DNA of 64,000 nt. Source: Wolinella succinogenes DSM 1740 (GTDB taxonomy: Bacteria; Campylobacterota; Campylobacteria; Campylobacterales; Helicobacteraceae). Positions within the stretch are counted from its first letter, which is position 1; every line of letters begins with the position of its first letter. Shown one piece after another: positions 26,756-34,454 of this stretch. The translations under genes and the position numbers were made by a program. The notes below the pieces were generated by a model. It did no database searches, was not told the origin of the DNA, and saw nothing but the letters and a program-made list of their open reading frames with translations. The stretch spans positions 1,622,001 through 1,686,000 of the forward strand of contig NC_005090.1 in NCBI RefSeq assembly GCF_000196135.1. Direction: 5' to 3'.

Positions 26756-27193
26756 TTAATCCAACATCTCTTCTTTGGCGCGCCCAAAAAGGTCGCCCAA
26801 TTGAAAAAAGAGATTGGGATGGCGGCGCTTGATCTCCTTGATGAGTCGCTTGGTGTCCACATAGGAGGGATTGGCATTTTCTCGATGAATCTCCTGAAGC
26901 GCCACTTCCCAAACATCCTCAAAATCAATAGGCATCTGCTGAAGAATATCGCGCTCCAAGTTGAGCTTGACACGCTCTTCACGCCCCTTTTGCAAAAGAT
27001 TCACAAGACCAAGAAGAAGATGCTTTGGAAGTATCACATACTCCTCTCCTTGTGCTCCTTTCACATGACAGGGCTCCTCATTTCCTAGACGACCCTTGGT
27101 GAGTTCCAGAAGCGCTTCATTGCCCTCAAAGGGGTGCAGGAGAGCCTGATTCCTCTTTTGATTAGAAGAGAGGGATTCAACTAGCTTCTCCAT
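26756..27193 (-). CDS. DUF2603 (UPF0763) family protein
   Basis: A 145-residue soluble protein. Position between hemN and argF is the same as in Campylobacter jejuni, and I believe the family is DUF2603, restricted to Campylobacterota, function unknown. The sequence is mostly helical and charged, with EEYVILPKHLLLGLVNLLQKG in the middle and a KEIKRRHPNLFFQLGDLFG tail. I start at ATG 27193 because AAGGAG lies 9 bases upstream. The in-frame start ten codons earlier would overlap argF by 25 bases with no ribosome site. Confidence 0.7.
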   Translation of the reverse strand: MEKLVESLSSNQKRNQALLHPFEGNEALLELTKGRLGNEEPCHVKGAQGEEYVILPKHLLLGLVNLLQKGREERVKLNLERDILQQMPIDFEDVWEVALQEIHRENANPSYVDTKRLIKEIKRRHPNLFFQLGDLFGRAKEEMLD

Positions 27194-27198
27194 CGTCC

Positions 27199-28122
27199 CT
27201 AGCTCCTTTTTCGATCTAGCCAAACCATAATTCCTTTCTGAACATGAAGGCGATTCTCTGCCTCATCAAAAATAAGACTCTGAGGCCCCTCAAGCACCTC
27301 TTCGCTCACCTCCTGCCCTCTATAGGCGGGAAGGCAGTGGAGGAAAATTGCATCGCTTTTGGCCAGTCCCATGAGCGCACTATCCACGCAATAACCTTGG
27401 AAATCGCGCGCGCGCTTCTCTTTCTCCTCTTCCTGTCCCATCGAAGCCCAAGTGTCTGTAGTCACCACATCCGCTCCCTCAACCGCCCTCTTTGGGTCGT
27501 TTGTGAGCGTGATTTTGGCTCCGCTTAGGCTAGCGATCTTTTGTGCCTCCTCAAAAATCTTCAAATTAGGCTCATAACCCCTAGGGGTCGCAACCCTCAG
27601 CTCAAAACCAAGCTTAGAGGCGAGCATGAGCCAAGAGTGGGTCATATTGTTTCCATCTCCCACATAGGCTACGATCGGGTTTTGATCTTTGCCCTGCTCC
27701 ATCATCGTGAGATAGTCAGCCATCAGCTGAACAGGATGATAAGAATCGGTGAGTCCATTGACCACGGGCACTTGGGAGTATTTGGCAAACTCCTCGATTC
27801 GCTCATGTCCTGAGGTGCGAATCATCACCATGTCGACCATACGCGAGATCACCCGTGCCGTGTCTTTCATCGGCTCGCCACGACCTAGCTGAATGTCACG
27901 ATTGGAGAGGAACATCCCCATGCCACCGAGCTGATAGATTCCGCTCTCAAAGCTCACACGCGTTCTTGTGGAGCTCTTCTCGAAGATCATCCCTAGCACC
28001 TTGCCCTGCATCAAAGGAGGTCGAATCCCTTTTTTGAGGTCATCCTTGATCTCTTTGGAGAGGGCGAGAATCTCTAGAATCTCCTGTGCACTAAAATCTT
28101 TTAGGGTTAAAAAGTGTCTCAA
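27199..28122 (-). CDS. argF: Ornithine carbamoyltransferase
   Basis: Transfers the carbamoyl group to ornithine to make citrulline in arginine synthesis; 307 residues, normal length. The carbamoyl-phosphate loop is [10 protein letters not shown] (near residue 53), the ornithine loop is DGNNMTHSW near 155, and the catalytic cysteine is in [10 protein letters not shown] near 268. The gene's stop lies 5 bases before the DUF2603 start. No ArgR box is clear in the 110-base upstream gap (28123-28231), which holds only a TATATT -10 candidate and short CTTAA/TTAAG repeats. Confidence 0.95.
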   Translation of the reverse strand: MRHFLTLKDFSAQEILEILALSKEIKDDLKKGIRPPLMQGKVLGMIFEKSSTRTRVSFESGIYQLGGMGMFLSNRDIQLGRGEPMKDTARVISRMVDMVMIRTSGHERIEEFAKYSQVPVVNGLTDSYHPVQLMADYLTMMEQGKDQNPIVAYVGDGNNMTHSWLMLASKLGFELRVATPRGYEPNLKIFEEAQKIASLSGAKITLTNDPKRAVEGADVVTTDTWASMGQEEEKEKRARDFQGYCVDSALMGLAKSDAIFLHCLPAYRGQEVSEEVLEGPQSLIFDEAENRLHVQKGIMVWLDRKRS

Positions 28123-28231
28123 CGCTTTGCCTCGAATCGAAGTTTTCTTAATAAAAGTTAAGATTTCCGCTGGAAAAAGTCAGAATATACTTGAAAGATG
28201 TTGATAAAAACCTTTAGCCTAGAAACTCGCT

Positions 28232-29080
28232 TTATTCCTTGATTAAGGAGTAAAGGAGGGTGATCTCCTGCGCCCAAAGAGCCTCATCAATCGTCTCTAA
28301 AATCAGAGGAATCCCATCCATGCGAGGATCATTCATGATAAATTCAAAAGGAGCGATTCCAAGCTCTCCCATCCCTAGGCTATGATGCCGATCCACACGG
28401 CTTTGAAACTTCACCTTGGAATCATTGAGGTGCATTCCTTTAAGATAGCACCACCCCACTTCTCTATCCAAGATCGCCATGCTCGCCTCATACGCCTCAC
28501 GCGTGCGAATGTCATAACCCGCGCTGAACATATGACAGGTGTCAATACAGATTCCCACACGGCTCTTGTCGTGGACTTGATCGATAATCTCACCTAGATG
28601 GCGAAAATCATAGCCGACATTGCTCCCCTGCCCTGCGGTGTTCTCAATCACTGCGATCACCCCAGAAGTGGCCTCTAGCGCAAGATTGATCGATTCGGCG
28701 ACACGACTTAGACACTCACTCTCGCTGATAGCTCCAAGGTGGCTTCCAGGGTGAAAATTGAGCCGATCCAGCCCCAACTGCTCACATCGCCTCATCTCAT
28801 CCAAAAAAGCTTCCCTAGATTTGGCGAGCTCCGCCTCTCCTGGATGGCCTAAGTTGATGAGGTAGCTATCGTGCGGCAACACACAAGAAGGCGCAATCCC
28901 TGCGGCTTTGAGGTTAGCCTTAAACTGCTCAATCTCCTCCTCTTCTAGCGCTTTGGCGCTCCATTGGCGCTGATTCTTCGTGAAGAGCGCAAAGGCCTTT
29001 GCGCCGATCTTTTGAGCGTTGAGCGGAGCGTTTCGCACGCCTCCACTAGCACTCACATGGGCACCGACAAATTTTTTCAA
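28232..29080 (-). CDS. nfo: Endonuclease IV (apurinic/apyrimidinic)
   Basis: A zinc-dependent AP endonuclease of 282 residues for base-excision repair. The TIM-barrel begins with [14 protein letters not shown], and metal ligands occur in [44 protein letters not shown] and [14 protein letters not shown], followed by PLILET. Length and motifs match E. coli Nfo. It is at the end of the flgP/flgQ-like run on the same strand, one base from the upstream stop, so it may be cotranscribed with flagellar genes despite its repair role. Confidence 0.95.
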   Translation of the reverse strand: MKKFVGAHVSASGGVRNAPLNAQKIGAKAFALFTKNQRQWSAKALEEEEIEQFKANLKAAGIAPSCVLPHDSYLINLGHPGEAELAKSREAFLDEMRRCEQLGLDRLNFHPGSHLGAISESECLSRVAESINLALEATSGVIAVIENTAGQGSNVGYDFRHLGEIIDQVHDKSRVGICIDTCHMFSAGYDIRTREAYEASMAILDREVGWCYLKGMHLNDSKVKFQSRVDRHHSLGMGELGIAPFEFIMNDPRMDGIPLILETIDEALWAQEITLLYSLIKE

Positions 29081-29081
29081 A

Positions 29082-29588
29082 TCAAAGCTCCTTGATCATG
29101 AGGGCGGTTTTATTGATTCTATCACGAAAGAGGGTTCCCTTCAAAGAGCGCTCATAGACAATGTCGTAATCAGGCGAGACGAGATGCTGACGAATCAGTC
29201 CTTGCTCTGTGAGCTTCCCCTCTCCTTTGAAGATATCCTTGCCTTGAATTATCTCTTCCAAAAGGGTCTCGTAAGCGACACTAGCGCCAAAAATCTCCTC
29301 ATTCACCCGCGCCTTGGAGTGGCACTCTCCATTGAGGCAGATCGAATCAGAGCGAATCTCCAGCACCAGCATCACCTGACCAATGGAGTAGATCTCCACG
29401 GAGATTTTGTCGTTGTAGTGCTTCACAAATCCCGTGTCATTGAATCGAAACCCAGGGGTGGCAAGCAAAATCAGCTTAGGATCTGAAGAGAGAAGGAGGC
29501 TTGGTTTTGGCGCGCACGCGAGAAAAAAGAGGGGAAAAAGAGAGAGGGCGAGAGCCTTTAGGCTCCCGCGGAGAGAGAGGAGAAGCAA
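29082..29588 (-). CDS. Outer-membrane lipoprotein after flgP (FlgQ-like)
   Basis: A 168-residue predicted lipoprotein: signal segment [16 protein letters not shown] with lipobox FLAC near residue 25, then a soluble domain ([21 protein letters not shown]). C. jejuni has flgP followed by flgQ, needed for motility and the basal disk of the motor. The same order suggests a FlgQ-like role, but I recognise it by position more than by sequence. Three bases separate it from flgP and one base from nfo. Confidence 0.5.
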   Translation of the reverse strand: MLLLSLRGSLKALALSLFPLFFLACAPKPSLLLSSDPKLILLATPGFRFNDTGFVKHYNDKISVEIYSIGQVMLVLEIRSDSICLNGECHSKARVNEEIFGASVAYETLLEEIIQGKDIFKGEGKLTEQGLIRQHLVSPDYDIVYERSLKGTLFRDRINKTALMIKEL

Positions 29589-29591
29589 CGC

Positions 29592-30143
29592 TTAAAACTC
29601 TTCGCCCGTAAGGATTCGATACCAGCGCTTCCCATCTAGCTTGAGCTCCATGCTCACTTGGCAAAGACCATCTTTATAGACCGTTTCAACGATCTCTGCA
29701 TTTCGAATCACAGCCAGCACCTTGGTTTTAACAGTGGAGTTTTTAAGCACCATGTCCCTCACGGTATCTTGAGCGTTGACACGGATTCCATACATTTTTT
29801 CACCAATTTGTCGGTAGGCATCCACAATCGCCGCCCTCTTGGCTAGCGCTAGCGCTTGGGCTGGAGAGATGGTGTTCTCAGGAGCGACCCCCATGCCCAC
29901 AGCACTGATTTCAATAATGCTAGAGGGAGTGATCATAGGAGCGTTGGGGATCACTACCTCATCCGCTTGTACTTCATTGCCTCTTAGGGCATTGGACTTG
30001 TAGGAGTTTCGGTTGGGATAGGCATCCACCGCTCCGCTTTGCACATTTGATGTGACCGTTGTTGTTCCATCCGTGGCAGCCAAAGCTCCCGTTGCTAGGA
30101 GTAGCGTTCCTGCAACGATAGAGGAGTAAATCATTTTTGTCAT
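29592..30143 (-). CDS. flgP: FlgP, flagellar basal-disk protein (LPP20 family)
   Basis: A 183-residue exported protein. It has a signal peptide (SSIVAGTLLLATGALA), a linker, and an LPP20-type domain (IIEISAVGMGVAPE, ALALAKRAAIVDAYRQIGEKMYGIRV, ending WYRILTGEEF). FlgP builds large rings around the polar motor of Campylobacter. Unlike C. jejuni FlgP, I see no lipobox cysteine here: the signal ends GALA-AT, a signal peptidase I site. It follows the Maf gene by 11 bases. Confidence 0.75.
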   Translation of the reverse strand: MTKMIYSSIVAGTLLLATGALAATDGTTTVTSNVQSGAVDAYPNRNSYKSNALRGNEVQADEVVIPNAPMITPSSIIEISAVGMGVAPENTISPAQALALAKRAAIVDAYRQIGEKMYGIRVNAQDTVRDMVLKNSTVKTKVLAVIRNAEIVETVYKDGLCQVSMELKLDGKRWYRILTGEEF

Positions 30144-30154
30144 CGCAATTCCTT

Positions 30155-32155
30155 TTATTGACCTAGGGTTTCTATGCTTGAAGCAACAGCCGTTCCACTT
30201 TTGATTCGAGCCTTCAAAACAGCACCCGCATACTCGCTTTTGAAGCGCTTCATTCCCTCTGCAAATATACTCCTAGCGCGCTCAAAAAAAGTTGAAATAT
30301 CATTGCTAGGTATATGAATCGCATCCAAAAGAAGGGCTTGGAGATAGTGCGAAATGCTTCCGCTCAAAAGCGTCCCGATAAAAGGATGGCGTCTGCTATG
30401 AGAAGCCAAAAGCGCAAACGCCTCATCAATGAAGGCAAAGAGCTCTTTTTTGGTGCTCACAGGGCGCGCCCAAAGCTCTTCAAACACCCTCACTAGCTCC
30501 TCCCAATCAAGAAGGTGAAAATCTCTCTTCTCCTCCCTAAAGAGCTGGCTCGTCTCTTTCACAAACGCCCGCTTAAACTCCTCTAGGGCGCTTTTTTTAT
30601 CAATCTTTCTAAGTTCAAATTCTGCAGGATGGGTGGGTCTTGCCCCTTCGATATAGGCGCCCTCCCCTAAATTGAGCACCATTTGGGGAGTGAAAACCTT
30701 GATCGCGTTTTCGAGATTCTCCCTGGAGAGGGAAAAGATCGAATCAGAATAGACCTCTTTAGTTCCATTGCCTCTCACTGCAAAACAACCCGAAGGAATC
30801 TCTATCTCTTCCTCTCCATAAAAGGAGTTTTGGGCGTGCTTCTTTGCCCCTTTGATGTAGCCGCAATCAAGCCCTGCGATGAGCACATCACTCCCAAAAA
30901 GACACGCCAAAGCAAACGCCGCATTTCCGACAAAAGGCGAGGAGAATCCTAGGATAAACTCGGGCTTATGCAGCTCGCTCACCGCACTCCCCCCACGCTG
31001 AAAGAGATAGGATTCTTTGGCAAGCGAAAGCGCTTTGGGATTGACCATCGTGCCCGATAAAAGAGGGATTTCACCCAAAGGAGCCCCCTCTAAAACCTCA
31101 TGCAAAAAGTCGATTCGTTCGATCTCTACCTGAAAATCAGGGGTGATTCCATGAGAGAGGAGCGGTTTGAGCGCGGTTCCTGAGCTTAGGATGATCATCT
31201 TGTTGGCATTTTGTCGGATAAAGGGGAGGAGCGCATCTAGACTTGGTCCATTACCCACCACACAAAGGGGCGCATTGAGGCGCTTAGGGTTAAGAAGCAC
31301 GGGGTGCTTTTGCTCCTCTTTGAGATAGGAGACATTTTCTAAAGCGTTTCTCACCCCAATCATCTCATCCTCAAAAGTTCCCCATCCCCTCGCATTCACC
31401 GCATGAGCCTCCGCGATTGCCTCGCGAATCGTAGCGATTTTAGGGGTCTCATAGAGGCTCAGCTCCAATCGCAAGAAGTTGGAGCTCACACGCCGTACCT
31501 CAAAAAAGTTTTTGATGAACGCCCGATCGCTCACACTCTCCACAAAGAGATAGCAGGCTCTATCTGAGACCTGATCAAAAAGCGCAGAGAAGTCCACCAG
31601 ATGACAAGAGATTCTAAAAAGATCCATCGATTCTTCAAAGATGAGCAGGGAGTGAATCTTGGCGTAGCGCTCCCTCAAACACTCTAGATGCAACCCACCT
31701 GCCAGCCCTAAAAGCGTCACAGAGGGGAGAAAGTCATTAGGCAGATGCATCCCCTCCGCCAGCATCCCCTCCAAGCTGGCACTCTTTAAGAGCTCATTGT
31801 GCATGAGTCCGCTCAAAGGAAACTTCTCCTCATCCATGAAATGAGGGCGGAGGTCGTTAGTGTAAAGCTTCCAGTTGGGATGCGTGAGTGGAGAGGAGGC
31901 GAGGTATTTGGCGGAGGCGAGCATTCCATGGCGCCCCTCCACCTCAGGGAAAAGCAGGCTTTTCTCTTGAAGGTTGACGACATTGATTCCCTTCTCATCC
32001 AGCCAAAGATTATACTCCCTTGCAGGCTCTTGAAGGGCTTTGGCCAAAGGGTCTGAAAAAGAGGTAAAGAATTGGAGATTAGAGAGGAATCGCTCCTTGA
32101 GAGCTTGTTGAATGGTCTTGATATCGGCACTCTCAAGAAGGGTGATTAGGCTCAT
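30155..32155 (-). CDS. Motility accessory factor (Maf, DUF115/MptE-like)
   Basis: A 666-residue cytoplasmic protein of the Maf family, which attaches nonulosonic acids (pseudaminic or legionaminic acid) to flagellin in Campylobacter, Helicobacter and Aeromonas. The conserved DUF115 core is near residues 300-500: APLCVVGNGPSLDALLPF, IILSSGTALKPLLSHGITPDFQVEIE, FVGNAAFALACLFGSDVLIAGLDCGYI and the SFYGEEEIE segment. It lies between flgE and flgP, consistent with motility. I start at ATG 32155; a TTG 11 codons upstream is possible. Neither has a strong ribosome site. Confidence 0.82.
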   Translation of the reverse strand: MSLITLLESADIKTIQQALKERFLSNLQFFTSFSDPLAKALQEPAREYNLWLDEKGINVVNLQEKSLLFPEVEGRHGMLASAKYLASSPLTHPNWKLYTNDLRPHFMDEEKFPLSGLMHNELLKSASLEGMLAEGMHLPNDFLPSVTLLGLAGGLHLECLRERYAKIHSLLIFEESMDLFRISCHLVDFSALFDQVSDRACYLFVESVSDRAFIKNFFEVRRVSSNFLRLELSLYETPKIATIREAIAEAHAVNARGWGTFEDEMIGVRNALENVSYLKEEQKHPVLLNPKRLNAPLCVVGNGPSLDALLPFIRQNANKMIILSSGTALKPLLSHGITPDFQVEIERIDFLHEVLEGAPLGEIPLLSGTMVNPKALSLAKESYLFQRGGSAVSELHKPEFILGFSSPFVGNAAFALACLFGSDVLIAGLDCGYIKGAKKHAQNSFYGEEEIEIPSGCFAVRGNGTKEVYSDSIFSLSRENLENAIKVFTPQMVLNLGEGAYIEGARPTHPAEFELRKIDKKSALEEFKRAFVKETSQLFREEKRDFHLLDWEELVRVFEELWARPVSTKKELFAFIDEAFALLASHSRRHPFIGTLLSGSISHYLQALLLDAIHIPSNDISTFFERARSIFAEGMKRFKSEYAGAVLKARIKSGTAVASSIETLGQ

Positions 32156-32198
32156 GGGGGCTCGCTTTTTTAGAGAGCATTGTAGCAAAAAGCAGACA

Positions 32199-32217
32199 AG
32201 GGCGCTAAAAGCGCCCT
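32199..32217 (-). terminator. Rho-independent terminator of flgE
   Basis: On the minus strand AGGGCGC, a five-base loop TTTTA, and GCGCCCT form a 7-bp GC-rich hairpin just after the flgE stop, followed by TGTCTGCTTTTT. The Maf gene begins about 45 bases later, so some read-through is likely. Confidence 0.65.
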
Positions 32218-32232
32218 ATGAGTAAGATGAAA

Positions 32233-34383
32233 TTACTGCTTGAGCTGAAGGAGAGTGTTGAGAATCTGGTCGGAAGTGGTGACCGTTTTAGAGTTGGCTT
32301 GGAATCCTCTCTGCACCACGATGAGCTGGGTTAAGCTTCGGCTTAGATCCACGTTACTCATCTCTAGAGCCGAAGGAGATATCTTTCCTCTTCCTCCTGA
32401 GCCTGCCGTGCCGACGACGGGTTCGCCTGAGTTGGCCGTCTGAGAAAAGAGGTTAGAACCCTCAGCTTGCAAGCCTCCATTGTTGGTGAAAGAAGCGATG
32501 GCCACTTGAGCCAGCGCCAAATCTTTCCCATTGCTAAACTCTCCGATAAGCACTCCATTAGAATCAAATCGCCAATCCTCTAAGACTCCAGACTGGTAAC
32601 CATTTTGATAGATGTTCCCTGTAGCACTCTCTTTATCTGTGCTTGTGAGGCCTTGAAATGTTCCTGAGACCCCAAAATCTAGATCGATTCTCTGGGGAGA
32701 GGAGGCTCCGCTTTTAGGGTTAAACTGAATCGTGGGAGGGTTCATCCCTGTGAGCCCCCCATCCTCTCCAAAGGTGACACGACCCCCTTCAAAATAGTTA
32801 GGTCTCTCTCCTGAGCCATTCACAAAGGTGGCAGGTTCAGGCACATGGAGACTGAAGCTCCACTCTTGAGGACCCACTTTCCTAAAGGTGACGGTGAGGG
32901 TGTGCTTGTTTCCAAGGCTATCCACAATATCAGTCGTTGCTGTATGCTTTGCCGCCATAAGAGAAGCCGAAGTGGTGGAGGAGCCTCCTTCAACCAAGAT
33001 TCCTGTATTGAGACCCTTCATGGCACTCTTAAAGAGAACGTTACTAGTCACGTTAGTGTCATAATAGCTACTCACCGTTAGGCTTAGATTGCCCGTGGTG
33101 GTGTCGCCATCATCTTGGTTAAGAATCTCAAACATTCCTGTTTTGTTGATCGTCACCTTGACCGAGGCGTTAGTGCCTGTACTATCCACATAACCGCCCC
33201 CGTGCTTGATGTTGTTGGCATCTTGCTGGAGGAGTGCCCTTAGATCCTCGGTTGTCCTAAAGAGTCGAGAGGTCGAATCGGCATCACTTGCAGTGGTATA
33301 AGCATATCGGAACGCGGTGATGGAGTTATCCGCTGCCGTAAAGTTGGCCAAAGCACCGCCTGAAGCGGTGATAATGACATTCTTTTTGCTTGCATTTCCA
33401 TCAAGACTGTTGTCATTCACCAATCTTAGCTGTCCACCCGTGGCAAAGGCTTCCACGCCTGTCTCGGATTTTTTAGCATTGATGGCGTTTTGAGCCGCCA
33501 CCAGAGAGCTTACGCCTGAGATGGTCGAATCGTTAGTGAAGGTAATGGTGGTGCCATTGAGAGTGATCGTACCCGTGGTGGCAACTGCAACCGCCTGAGT
33601 GGCGGTTGCTTGGCTATAGCTCACCCAAACGCCTTGACCCTCAGAGAGTTTGAGGGCGTTTCCGCTCGCATTAAAGAGTACACCCATGTCTTCGGCCATC
33701 TGGATTTTATTGCCTGCACTATCGTATCTCGCGGCGATTCCATCTGCAGCTGTCACACTCGTGGAATCGAGTGCATACATACAACCAAGCTTATCTGTGG
33801 TGTCCCCTGCGGTCAAGTTGGCATCTAGATTCACCTGAGTGGTGGCCTTGGCAGGAATCACCATCTTTGGCTCAATCTTGATCCCACTAATAGGCACGGT
33901 GGTATCCACCACATTATAGAGCGCATCACTGTAGCAACTGGTGCTACCAGAGTTTAGATCTCGCGTCCAACCCTGCACGATATAACCCGCATTGTTGACC
34001 ATGTTTCCTGCGGCATCAAATCCAAAAGCTCCATCTCTGGTGTAAGCATTGGTTCGTCCGCCATTCCCACTCACGATAAAAAACCCATCCCCACCGATGG
34101 CCAAATCCATCTTGTTGGTGGTATCTTGAATAGAGCCTTGCCCAAAGATCTTGGTCGTGGAGTTAATGCTCGTTCCAAGACCGATGGAGTAATCATTCTG
34201 ACCTCCAAGGCCTCCATAAGGTGAGGTGGCAATTCGATTGACTTGAGAGAGCATATCCGAGAAGTTCGCCCTAGAGTATTTAAAGCCTGTCGTGTTGACG
34301 TTGGCGATGTTGTTACCCTCGACATCTAGCGCGACTTGGTGTGCCTGCATTCCACTGACACCTGACCATAGCGATCTGAGCAT
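32233..34383 (-). CDS. flgE: Flagellar hook protein FlgE
   Basis: The main hook subunit, 716 residues, close to the 718 of H. pylori FlgE. The N terminus is MLRSLWSGVSGMQAHQVALD followed by GNNIANVNTTGFKYSRANFSD, the conserved D0/Dc axial region; the C terminus ends with SRSLTQLIVVQRGFQANSKTVTTSDQIL. Between them is a long variable surface region with Thr/Ser-rich repeats, typical of Campylobacterota hooks. A sigma-54 promoter lies upstream at 34428-34447, and the ATG at 34383 follows AAAGGATCG. Confidence 0.95.
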   Translation of the reverse strand: MLRSLWSGVSGMQAHQVALDVEGNNIANVNTTGFKYSRANFSDMLSQVNRIATSPYGGLGGQNDYSIGLGTSINSTTKIFGQGSIQDTTNKMDLAIGGDGFFIVSGNGGRTNAYTRDGAFGFDAAGNMVNNAGYIVQGWTRDLNSGSTSCYSDALYNVVDTTVPISGIKIEPKMVIPAKATTQVNLDANLTAGDTTDKLGCMYALDSTSVTAADGIAARYDSAGNKIQMAEDMGVLFNASGNALKLSEGQGVWVSYSQATATQAVAVATTGTITLNGTTITFTNDSTISGVSSLVAAQNAINAKKSETGVEAFATGGQLRLVNDNSLDGNASKKNVIITASGGALANFTAADNSITAFRYAYTTASDADSTSRLFRTTEDLRALLQQDANNIKHGGGYVDSTGTNASVKVTINKTGMFEILNQDDGDTTTGNLSLTVSSYYDTNVTSNVLFKSAMKGLNTGILVEGGSSTTSASLMAAKHTATTDIVDSLGNKHTLTVTFRKVGPQEWSFSLHVPEPATFVNGSGERPNYFEGGRVTFGEDGGLTGMNPPTIQFNPKSGASSPQRIDLDFGVSGTFQGLTSTDKESATGNIYQNGYQSGVLEDWRFDSNGVLIGEFSNGKDLALAQVAIASFTNNGGLQAEGSNLFSQTANSGEPVVGTAGSGGRGKISPSALEMSNVDLSRSLTQLIVVQRGFQANSKTVTTSDQILNTLLQLKQ

Positions 34384-34427
34384 CTTCGATCCTTTATTTG
34401 TTAAAGTCGTTTATTCTTGTCATTTTA

Positions 34428-34447
34428 AAAGCAAAAAATATTCCAAA
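34428..34447 (-). promoter_or_regulatory. Sigma-54 promoter of flgE
   Basis: Minus-strand TTTGGAATATTTTTTGCTTT has GG (34444-34443) and GC (34432-34431) separated by exactly ten bases, the -24/-12 pattern of RpoN promoters in Helicobacter and Campylobacter hook genes. The start of transcription should be near 34420, about 37 bases before the ATG. Confidence 0.85.
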
Positions 34448-34454
34448 TCAAGCC

